The position numbers were made by a program, and so were the translations under genes. A stretch of 35,240 bases of DNA, taken from NCBI RefSeq assembly GCF_030730205.1, contig NZ_JANQVQ010000258.1, positions 1 through 35,240 on the forward strand, read 5' to 3'. The notes beneath the pieces were generated by a model. The model searched no databases, was not told the origin of the DNA, and was given only the letters and a program-made list of their open reading frames with translations. This document shows, one piece after another, positions 25,882 to 32,956 of the stretch; the stretch's first letter is position 1, and every line of letters starts with the position of its first letter. This stretch comes from Paraglaciecola sp. GTDB taxonomy: Bacteria; Pseudomonadota; Gammaproteobacteria; Enterobacterales; Alteromonadaceae.

Positions 25882-25912
25882 TGTTGGGTCACTATTGAGC
25901 CCAACAATAGTG
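25882..25912 (+). promoter_or_regulatory. Two overlapping, mutually exclusive inverted repeats ahead of Anbu
   Basis: TGTTGGG (25882-25888) can pair with CCCAACA (25900-25906), and CACTATTG (25890-25897) can pair with CAATAGTG (25905-25912; loop AGCCCAA). The two stems share bases 25905-25906 and interleave, so only one can form in RNA. The second ends 16 bases before the TTG start of Anbu and next to its AGAGAG ribosome-binding site. It could be an RNA switch or a compound operator; the sequence alone does not decide. Confidence 0.45.
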
Positions 25913-25928
25913 CAAAGAGAGATTAACG

Positions 25929-26675
25929 TTGACTTACTGTTTAGCCATAAATGTAAACAAAGGTATGGTTTTTGCGTCTGACTCGCGTACCAATGCGGGT
26001 GTCGATTATGTTGCAACCTACAGCAAGATGACCACTTTTGTATTTCCAGGAGAGCGAAGTTTTGTCTTACTGACTTCGGGCAGTTTAGCCACTTCTCAAG
26101 CCGTGATTAATGCGATTAAGACTGATATAGATGACCCTGATGCAGAGTTTAATATGCGCAAAGGCAACTACTTGCACGAAGTGGCTAAATATATTGGCAA
26201 GCTGAGTCAACGGGAACAACGACAGCACGCTGCTGCGTTAGAAAGGTCGAACTCTAGTGCGGAATCAAGTTTTATATTAGGAGGGCAAATTGCCGGTCAA
26301 CCGTGTGAGATTTTTTTAATTTACCCCCAAGGCAATTATATTGCGGCATCACCTGAGACTCCATATTTACAAATAGGCGAAAACAAATACGGTAAACCTA
26401 TTTTAGATCGGATTATCGCTGCCAATACTTCACTAGAAGATGCAGCGCGTTGCGCTATTGTTTCTTTAGACTCAACCATTAGAAGTAATATTTCTGTAGG
26501 CCCGCCAATCGAGTTAGCGATTCATACAAATAATCACTTTGAAGCACCTTATCGCACGTCACTTAATACCAATAGTGTGATGTACAAGTCTGTGCAAAAA
26601 CATTGGAATGAAGGATTAAAGCGTGCTTTCAATAAACTGCCACGCTTTGAATGGGAAAAACCATCTACTAAATAA
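25929..26675 (+). CDS. Anbu, proteasome-type protease (ancestral beta-subunit)
   Basis: Protein of 248 residues in the Ntn-hydrolase family of the 20S proteasome beta subunit and HslV. It begins M-TYCLAINVNKGMVFASDSRTNAG (shown in part), the diagnostic Anbu start: removal of Met exposes Thr as nucleophile, and with that Thr as 1 the next catalytic residues fall at Asp17 and Lys32, near the Asp17/Lys33 of proteasomes. The start codon is TTG, with AGAGAG 7 bases upstream; the next Met (13) would delete the nucleophile. Anbu is typically linked to ATP-grasp, alpha-E and transglutaminase genes, as here, but it is transcribed divergently from them. It likely forms a ring-like or helical oligomer that degrades or processes peptides; the substrate is unknown. 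Confidence 0.94.
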   Translation: MTYCLAINVNKGMVFASDSRTNAGVDYVATYSKMTTFVFPGERSFVLLTSGSLATSQAVINAIKTDIDDPDAEFNMRKGNYLHEVAKYIGKLSQREQRQHAAALERSNSSAESSFILGGQIAGQPCEIFLIYPQGNYIAASPETPYLQIGENKYGKPILDRIIAANTSLEDAARCAIVSLDSTIRSNISVGPPIELAIHTNNHFEAPYRTSLNTNSVMYKSVQKHWNEGLKRAFNKLPRFEWEKPSTK

Positions 26676-26677
26676 GG

Positions 26678-27781
26678 TTAACTCGGACTGATTTGACTGA
26701 CTTCGTCGTTTTGCATAATGACTTTATGTACAAACCGTAACTTATTTAGTGCTGAAATTGATATAACAAAGGGGTAGGCATCATCCAGCCCCATACTGCG
26801 ATTTAAGCCATTTAATACTTGTGTTAAACGGCACCAATCATTAAATAAATGGGTGAAACTGGTAGCGGTGTAAATATAGTCATGTTGACCGCCAGCAACT
26901 AAGGGGTTGGCAACTTTGTTGCCAGAAATACTAAAATCATAATCGCTGGCTGTTTCTAAGGTATCTACCATATGTAAGTAATGCGCCCAGGTTTCAGCCC
27001 AATCTTCCCAAGGGTGCATGCTGGCATACGCGCTGACCCAAACGTTTTGCCAATCTTTTTTAGGTCCTTGTTTGTAATAATCATTTAATGCTTTAGCGTA
27101 ATCCATCCGTTCATCGCCAAACAATGTTCTAAATTCTTCAATGTGCTGACTGCTTTTAACTAAGCGATCCCAATAATAATGACCAGACTCATGTCTGAAG
27201 TGACCAATTAATGTGCGATAACTTTCGTTTAAACTTTCCCGTACCTGATGTCGAATACTGGTCTGCGCTTCCTTGACATTAATCGTGATTATACCGGCAG
27301 CATGACCTGTTGAAACATAATTTTTAACGGTTAACTCGTTACCAAATTCATCGGTTATTTCGTCTTCTAAAAACTCAAACCCCAAGCCTTTTTGCGGTTC
27401 TTGCGCACGGTTTTGTACCGGTAGCTTCAGCTTGTACAACGTATAGAGTAGGCGGCGTTTAGCTTGTTCTAGGTTATACCAAAGTAACTTATTACCTTTA
27501 ACTTCTAATTTGGGGGTCGCTTCATTTAATTGACAGGCAGAACAAAACTCATGTTGGTCATCAATATGAATCATCCAATTGCAAACTTGGTGGGTCAGAT
27601 AATTTTTGCAGGGACGATATATTTGGCCGTTGGCAGAAGACTGCAGCTGGCCAGAACGGTTAGTGGTAAATGCGCTAAGTTGCAACTCATCAGATATAAA
27701 GCCGAGTAATAAGCCACAAACAACACATGTATTGTTAGCAAAATAAAGTTTATTACCGCATTGACAAACAAAAGTTTTCAA
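26678..27781 (-). CDS. Zinc-binding metallopeptidase, Peptidase_Mx (PF15887-type)
   Basis: Protein of 367 residues with an N-terminal zinc ribbon (C6-x-C8 and C19-x2-C22), further Cys pairs at 58, 67, 80 and 83, and a peptidase domain with H197-E-S-G-H201 (HFRHESGHYYWD) and the partner block PWEDWAETWAHYLHMVDTLE near 250-275. No signal peptide. I chose the TTG at 27781: it gives the family-typical start MKTFVCQCG and has AGGGA 7-8 bases upstream. An ATG at 27850 would add 23 residues without a ribosome-binding site, and that stretch contains a hairpin (27800-27814). The gene meets Anbu tail to tail with 2 bases between stops. The family has been seen next to ligase/peptidase clusters but is uncharacterised. 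Confidence 0.87.
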   Translation of the reverse strand: MKTFVCQCGNKLYFANNTCVVCGLLLGFISDELQLSAFTTNRSGQLQSSANGQIYRPCKNYLTHQVCNWMIHIDDQHEFCSACQLNEATPKLEVKGNKLLWYNLEQAKRRLLYTLYKLKLPVQNRAQEPQKGLGFEFLEDEITDEFGNELTVKNYVSTGHAAGIITINVKEAQTSIRHQVRESLNESYRTLIGHFRHESGHYYWDRLVKSSQHIEEFRTLFGDERMDYAKALNDYYKQGPKKDWQNVWVSAYASMHPWEDWAETWAHYLHMVDTLETASDYDFSISGNKVANPLVAGGQHDYIYTATSFTHLFNDWCRLTQVLNGLNRSMGLDDAYPFVISISALNKLRFVHKVIMQNDEVSQISPS

Positions 27782-27982
27782 ACAAATCCCTCGGCTAACT
27801 CGCTGGTTCAGCGAACTCAACATAATGAGCCATTTGATAGAGCATAGCAATGCTATTTATAGTGTTATAAACTCATCTTGTAGTATGAATTTTAATCACA
27901 AAATATGAAAAAACAGATCGATTAAACTCACTCTACTAAGATAAGATGTCACTCTAATGAACGGATGCATTTCTAGGAAGCC

Positions 27983-28903
27983 ATGAATTTAAATCATACG
28001 TTGCCACGTTCCACGTTATTGTTGGTTGAGTCCAATAAAACGACGCTGGATAGCTTACGCGCAATGTTTGAGCAAAAATACATTGTAGAAGTTGCCGAGG
28101 ATGGCCAGCAAGCAGTAAATATAATTTACGACCTTGATATTGATTTGATTTTGAGCGCAGTGGATGCCGCCACTATCAGCGGACAAGAACTGTGCGTCTT
28201 GGTCAAAAGCAATCCATTGACCCAGCATATCCCTATCATTCTATTGACGCAATCTTCGACTATTGAAGAAGAACAAGCCTGCCTCGAAATAGGCGCAATT
28301 GATTACATCAATACACACGTACCACCGCAAATTATCTACTCTCGTGTGCAAAATCACATGCGATTAGTCGAGCAACAGAAAGTGTTAGAATATGTATCGT
28401 GTACCGATGGTTTAACCGGCTTATCCAATAGAATGCAACTCGACACCACCCTTAATCGTATTTGGCATACGGCTATTCGCGGGGGGCACTCTATCGGTTT
28501 ATTAATAATAGATATCGATCATTTCAAAGACTACAACGATCAATTTGGTCATATAGAGGGTGACGAGTGCCTGAAAAAAGTCGCCACGGCGATTGCGCAG
28601 ACCAAATCGCGAGAAGAAGACTTTGCTGCTCGATTTGGGGGCGAAGAGTTTGTCTTACTTCTGCCCTACACCAACTTATCCGGCGCCAAACGGGTAGCCA
28701 AGCAACTTCTTAATAATGTGAGAAAGTTAAAAATCCCAGCCGCCAAAAGCGCTAACGCTGAACATGTCACCGTCAGTGTTGGCGTGGCTGCAATTACGCC
28801 AAAGTTCGACCCCCTGCAAACTATCAGCCCGATAGAATTGATTAACCAAGCAGATAAAAATCTGTTTAAAGCAAAACGCGCGGGGCGAGATCGCCTTTGT
28901 TAA
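27983..28903 (+). CDS. Diguanylate cyclase with degenerate receiver domain
   Basis: Protein of 306 residues, receiver (10-125) plus GGDEF (140-305). The cyclase half is intact: RFGGEEF (217-223), metal and substrate residues in IIDIDHFKDYND and an allosteric I-site R210-E-E-D213 five residues before GGEEF, so it should make c-di-GMP with product inhibition. The receiver lacks its phosphorylation residues: the acidic pair is E16-S17, the acceptor Asp is replaced by Ala59 (LILSAVDAATISG), and the conserved Lys is Thr111 (YINTHVPP). It is therefore not a standard two-component output. AGGAAG precedes the ATG. Its stop is one base from that of yrfG. Confidence 0.9.
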   Translation: MNLNHTLPRSTLLLVESNKTTLDSLRAMFEQKYIVEVAEDGQQAVNIIYDLDIDLILSAVDAATISGQELCVLVKSNPLTQHIPIILLTQSSTIEEEQACLEIGAIDYINTHVPPQIIYSRVQNHMRLVEQQKVLEYVSCTDGLTGLSNRMQLDTTLNRIWHTAIRGGHSIGLLIIDIDHFKDYNDQFGHIEGDECLKKVATAIAQTKSREEDFAARFGGEEFVLLLPYTNLSGAKRVAKQLLNNVRKLKIPAAKSANAEHVTVSVGVAAITPKFDPLQTISPIELINQADKNLFKAKRAGRDRLC

Positions 28904-28904
28904 C

Positions 28905-29591
28905 TCAGCTTACTGGGTTATTAATAATGTCTGCCAATAAAACGGAATAATCTGAAACCGCGACAAAATCCTCTGTATCATTCACCGGCTTTTTACTATC
29001 GGGATTACTGATAGCTAGCAAATGTGCAATGCCAAACTGCTGGGCAGAACGCAATATCGCTAAGCTGTCATCAACAAAAAGTGTCGACTCATTGGCAAAA
29101 TTTATTTTCGCTTGAAGCTTGTGCCACAATAATTGTGATTCTTTGGTGACACCAAATTCATGAGTTGAAATTAACTGGTCAATATGTTGGTCGAGCTGAG
29201 TATGTTCGACTTTTAACGACAGGCTATCGGGGTGAGCATTGGTCAATAAGATAACCTGTCTACCTGACTGTTTTAGCGCGTCAATAAAGGGCAGCGCATC
29301 ATGACGTAAACTGATGAGCTGCTGAATTTCTCGCTTCGCTGCAACAATATCTAATCCGACTTTTTGACGCCAATAATCTAAGCAATACCAATCTATAGTG
29401 CCCTGAACTTTACTATATTCAGCGAACATGTCTTCTTTCGCTTGAGCAATTGGTATATTGTTCATTAACGCTAACTTAGCTGGCAGATGTTCTAACCAAA
29501 AGTGGTTATCAAAGTGCAAATCCAGTAGCGTACCATCCATATCTAACAAGACGGTTTCAATTTGGTTCCAAGCTATAATTGACAATGGCAT
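28905..29591 (-). CDS. yrfG: HAD-family GMP/IMP nucleotidase YrfG
   Basis: Protein of 228 residues with the four HAD motifs: D17-M-D19-G-T (LLDMDGTLLDL) nucleophile and acid, LLTNAH (motif II), K in GVTKESQ (motif III) and LFVDDSLAIL (motif IV). The DLHFDNHFW segment after motif I is typical of YrfG, which in E. coli dephosphorylates GMP and IMP. It is divergent from nudE, the same neighbour as in other gammaproteobacteria, which supports the assignment. Confidence 0.92.
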   Translation of the reverse strand: MPLSIIAWNQIETVLLDMDGTLLDLHFDNHFWLEHLPAKLALMNNIPIAQAKEDMFAEYSKVQGTIDWYCLDYWRQKVGLDIVAAKREIQQLISLRHDALPFIDALKQSGRQVILLTNAHPDSLSLKVEHTQLDQHIDQLISTHEFGVTKESQLLWHKLQAKINFANESTLFVDDSLAILRSAQQFGIAHLLAISNPDSKKPVNDTEDFVAVSDYSVLLADIINNPVS

Positions 29592-29685
29592 GACTCTTGT
29601 TTAAACAGGATAGACTAAGCAACAAGCTTAGGCTTTCCCTAAAATTTGAACTATCGATTGGCAGTAATGGTAACGTGAAAAAGAC

Positions 29686-30249
29686 ATGAGCAAAATAGAC
29701 AATAATAAAACCTTGCCGACGATCCATCAGCGCAAAATCATTGCACAGAGTGGCTTTTTTAAAGTTGAACAACTTGAACTAGAGTTTTCAAACGGTGAAA
29801 AACGTCAGTTTGAGCGCATGGCGGGCAGTGGTCGTGGTGCTGTGATGATCGTTCCTTTTATCAATGAACATGAATTTTTGCTAGTCAGGGAATATGCTGC
29901 GGGTAACCACTCCTATCAGTTAGGTTTTCCAAAAGGACTGATTGACCCTGGTGAAACCGCTGTGGTGGCCGCTAACCGCGAGTTAAAAGAAGAAGTCGGT
30001 TTTGGTGCAAAACAGCTACACTCTTTAGAGACGGTGAGCATGGCTCCCGCTTTTTTTGATGCCAAAATGGAAATTTTTATTGCTCATCAACTTTACGCCG
30101 AAAAGTTAGAGGGCGATGAACCAGAACCAATGGAAGTGATCCCTTGGTCAATTAATAACACAGATGCTCTTCTGGCCAGAGAAGATTTTACAGAAGCACG
30201 ATGCTACGCAGCACTGTTTCTTGCATTAAAATGGATAAGGACACGCTAA
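29686..30249 (+). CDS. nudE: Nudix ADP-compounds hydrolase NudE
   Basis: Protein of 187 residues with a complete Nudix box, G84-LIDPGE-x7-R98-E-L-K-E-E-V-G105, binding the divalent metals. It hydrolyses ADP-ribose, NADH, diadenosine polyphosphates and similar compounds. The N-terminal beta domain (VEQLELEFSNGEKRQFERM) matches NudE. The stop TAA shares a base with the cysQ ATG (TAATG), so these genes are translationally coupled. The pairing is meaningful, as both deal with adenosine phosphates. Confidence 0.94.
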   Translation: MSKIDNNKTLPTIHQRKIIAQSGFFKVEQLELEFSNGEKRQFERMAGSGRGAVMIVPFINEHEFLLVREYAAGNHSYQLGFPKGLIDPGETAVVAANRELKEEVGFGAKQLHSLETVSMAPAFFDAKMEIFIAHQLYAEKLEGDEPEPMEVIPWSINNTDALLAREDFTEARCYAALFLALKWIRTR

Positions 30250-31085
30250 TGGTAAATGATGATCACCATAGCCTACTTGAACTTGCAAAACGCGCTGCGC
30301 GTATAGCAGGTGAAGAAGTCATGAAAATATATGATAGCGGTGATTTTGCCAGTTATCAGAAAGAAGATGACTCCCCCGTCACCAGTGCAGATTACAAAGC
30401 AAATGAAATTATCTTGGCGTTGTTACAAGCAGAAACGCCCAACATTCCTATTATGTCTGAAGAAACCGACAACGCGAAGTTGTCCACTCGTAAAGACTGG
30501 AAACGCTACTGGTTGATTGATCCCATCGATGGTACGCAGGAATTTATTGCACGAAGTGGTGATTTTGCGGTCAACATAGCGCTGGTAGAAAATAATATTC
30601 CAGTGATTGGAGTCATTTACTGGCCTCCTGGTGACACACTTTATTATGCATCTAAGGGGCAAGGAGCGTTTAAAGAGAGTCCTTCTGAAAACAAACAAAT
30701 ACATGTACGCTCGTTTGACGATACTGAACAAGGCGTCGTCATGGTTGCTATTAGCCGTCGCCAAGCCCGTGAGAAGGTCATGAACAGTATGAGCGACCAT
30801 CGAGTTTATCATACGTTGCCATTAGGCAGTTGCTCACTCAAAGCCTGTTTCATCGCTGAGGGTAAGGCAGATGTGTTTTTACGAATAGGCGTAACAGGTG
30901 AGTGGGATACGGGTGCATCACAATGCATCGTAGGCGAGGCTGGCGGTTCAATATTAGCGCACGATTTTGAGCCATTAAGCTACAACCGGCGTAAAAGCGT
31001 CAATAACCCCGACTTTATCGTGATGGGCGATCAAAATGTAGATTGGCCATCGATTGTTAAATACAAACTTGGAAACCTAATATGA
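30249..31085 (+). CDS. cysQ: 3'(2'),5'-bisphosphate nucleotidase CysQ
   Basis: Protein of 278 residues of the inositol-monophosphatase fold that converts PAP to AMP and phosphate, clearing a by-product of sulfate assimilation. Motifs: metal site SEETD (near 70), DPIDGTQEFI (near 95) and GEWDTGASQCIVGEAGG (near 218). I place the start at ATG 30249, overlapping the nudE stop and with AAGGA at 30237-30241; an ATG at 30201 would lengthen the N-terminus beyond the family norm and lie inside nudE. The stop TGA overlaps the next ATG (ATGA, 31082-31085), so the operon continues into the YceI-family gene. Confidence 0.93.
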   Translation: MVNDDHHSLLELAKRAARIAGEEVMKIYDSGDFASYQKEDDSPVTSADYKANEIILALLQAETPNIPIMSEETDNAKLSTRKDWKRYWLIDPIDGTQEFIARSGDFAVNIALVENNIPVIGVIYWPPGDTLYYASKGQGAFKESPSENKQIHVRSFDDTEQGVVMVAISRRQAREKVMNSMSDHRVYHTLPLGSCSLKACFIAEGKADVFLRIGVTGEWDTGASQCIVGEAGGSILAHDFEPLSYNRRKSVNNPDFIVMGDQNVDWPSIVKYKLGNLI

Positions 31086-31663
31086 TCAATTTGAAAAAAT
31101 TACTGCCAAGCTATTTGATTGCGGCAAGTATGATATCCACTGCCGCGATGGCAGATTGGGCAGTAGACAGTGAACAATCAAAAGTGTTTTTTATCTCAAC
31201 CAAAAACCTCAATACCAGTGAAGTACATTCTTTTAACCGTGTTGAAGGCAAACTCAGCAGTGACGGAAAATTTACTGCGAGCATAGACTTAAGTACGGTT
31301 GAAACAGGTATTGATATTCGCAATCAAAGAATGCGTGAAATGTTATTTAAGGTTGATGCTTTTCCACAGGCAAAGATTAGCGCCACCCTTGCAGAAAATA
31401 TAATGGCCCTTGCCAAGGGTGAAACCTTACACACTGAATTACCCGCCACTCTAACCTTGATGGGTATAGAAAAAAGTCTAAATTTGAATGTTGTTGTAAC
31501 AAAAACCACTGAAGGTCAGTTTGTGGTAACGAGCGCTAAACCGGTTTTATTGAGCGCTGCAGACATTGGTTTACAAGCAGGGGTTGAAGCCCTACAAAAA
31601 GTAGCTGGTTTATCTAGTATCGGTTTATCTGTTCCAGTCACCTTTAATTTAGTCCTTAATTAA
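31082..31663 (+). CDS. YceI-family periplasmic protein
   Basis: Protein of 193 residues with a signal peptide ([18 protein letters not shown], cleavage before DWAVD) and a single YceI lipocalin-like beta barrel: [59 protein letters not shown]. YceI proteins bind isoprenoid-type lipids such as polyprenyl chains; the ligand here is not known. It is coupled to cysQ by a 4-base overlap. Its stop interlocks with that of yheU on the other strand within TTAATTAA (31656-31663). Confidence 0.92.
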   Translation: MINLKKLLPSYLIAASMISTAAMADWAVDSEQSKVFFISTKNLNTSEVHSFNRVEGKLSSDGKFTASIDLSTVETGIDIRNQRMREMLFKVDAFPQAKISATLAENIMALAKGETLHTELPATLTLMGIEKSLNLNVVVTKTTEGQFVVTSAKPVLLSAADIGLQAGVEALQKVAGLSSIGLSVPVTFNLVLN

Positions 31664-31893
31664 CGGTCACCTTCATCTGTTCTGAGATGACCTTTTGCCA
31701 CAATATTGACCGTTTCGTGCAACTCAGAATAAACTAGAAATGCCTCACCCGACTTAAGTTGGGTGAGAACTTGTTGTACTTTTTCAGCTAAGCCAACGTC
31801 GTGCTCTCCGTATTCAGTACCTTCCTGCAGCACAAACGCTTCAATAATATTCATAAGTGTTTCTTGTCCAACATCCTGAATCGGAATAATCAT
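31660..31893 (-). CDS. yheU: YheU family protein
   Basis: Small cytoplasmic protein of 77 residues matching E. coli YheU closely ([44 protein letters not shown]). Its function is unknown. The start overlaps the yheT stop by 4 bases, as in the enteric yheTU pair. Confidence 0.93.
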   Translation of the reverse strand: MIIPIQDVGQETLMNIIEAFVLQEGTEYGEHDVGLAEKVQQVLTQLKSGEAFLVYSELHETVNIVAKGHLRTDEGDR

Positions 31894-32939
31894 TTTTTCT
31901 CACTTGTAGATTGCTGCTGTAAAGCGGACACAGTCTTTAAAAAATCGCTCACTCTTTGCTGCATCCAAATTTTGGGACGCCAAGGACTGCCTTGTAAAAA
32001 ACCAACATGCCCGCCTTGTTCACTTAACTCGACCCTGACAGAAGCCGAAAGGTGCTGTGAATTAGGTAACACTTTTTCGTTCATAAAGGGATCATCCTTG
32101 GCATGCAATATCAAGGTGGGTGTTTGTATCTCCTTTAGATACGCCATGGCACTACAACGCTGATAATAATCATCCGCATCGCTAAAGCCGTGCAAGGGAG
32201 CCGTCACATGCTGGTCAAAATCTCTGAAGGTTTTTAGGCGGTGCAATTCATTTTGTTTGATATTAAGTTGCTTACCATAGTCCATGATTGCCATTTTGCG
32301 TTGCAAGTTATTCAGCATACTTTTTAGCAAATAGCGCTGATACAACGTTGAAAAACCGCGACCTATACTTTCTGCACACTCAGCTAACTGCAGCGGTGCC
32401 GAGACCGCCACAGCAGCCTTTAGTATGGTTTGCTGGGGATTTTCACCGAGCAATTTTAACAGCATATTAGCGCCCAAAGAAAAACCAATGGCAAATTTTG
32501 GCAACTCGGGATAGTGACTTTGCAACCAATTTAGAAATACCAGAGGGTCAGAGGTTTCACCAGAATGATAAGCCCGAGTGCGATGATTTAGTTCCCCACC
32601 ACAGCCGCGAAAATGCATCACAACAACAGCGTAACCTTGGCGGACTAAGTCAGCCGCCATATCATGGCAATAGTGAGAGTGGATAGAGCCCTCCAAACCA
32701 TGAAACATAATAATCAGGCCGTTTGCGGTATTGATGTCGCCAACCCACGCCAATTTAACGAAATCTCCATCAGGCAAAACGAAGTTTTCTACGCGATACT
32801 TTAAAGCCTGACGCTTCTGTAAAAAACGTGGAAAAATAGTTTGCACGTGGCGGTTTTTCGCCCACCAAGGGGCAACAAAATTACTGTGTGTGACCACGCC
32901 GAAATAAGGAGCTTGCGCTTGAGTTTCATCTACAGACAT
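31890..32939 (-). CDS. yheT: Alpha/beta hydrolase YheT
   Basis: Protein of 349 residues in the YheT/EMB8 branch of alpha/beta hydrolases. Nucleophile Ser154 lies in GFSLGANML, the acid in HAKDDPFM and the base in EQGGHVGFL; the oxyanion-loop block is [10 protein letters not shown]. The N-terminal signature [14 protein letters not shown] is typical. The substrate is unknown, probably an ester. It lies 17 bases after yheS and overlaps yheU, so yheS-yheT-yheU form one operon. Confidence 0.93.
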   Translation of the reverse strand: MSVDETQAQAPYFGVVTHSNFVAPWWAKNRHVQTIFPRFLQKRQALKYRVENFVLPDGDFVKLAWVGDINTANGLIIMFHGLEGSIHSHYCHDMAADLVRQGYAVVVMHFRGCGGELNHRTRAYHSGETSDPLVFLNWLQSHYPELPKFAIGFSLGANMLLKLLGENPQQTILKAAVAVSAPLQLAECAESIGRGFSTLYQRYLLKSMLNNLQRKMAIMDYGKQLNIKQNELHRLKTFRDFDQHVTAPLHGFSDADDYYQRCSAMAYLKEIQTPTLILHAKDDPFMNEKVLPNSQHLSASVRVELSEQGGHVGFLQGSPWRPKIWMQQRVSDFLKTVSALQQQSTSEKK

Positions 32940-32956
32940 CGACTTAAACTTTTGTG

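Noticed and set aside
30201-30249. Upstream ATG for cysQ
   Set aside because: It lies within nudE and gives extra N-terminal residues not seen in the family; ATG 30249 has AAGGA and the coupled TAATG overlap.
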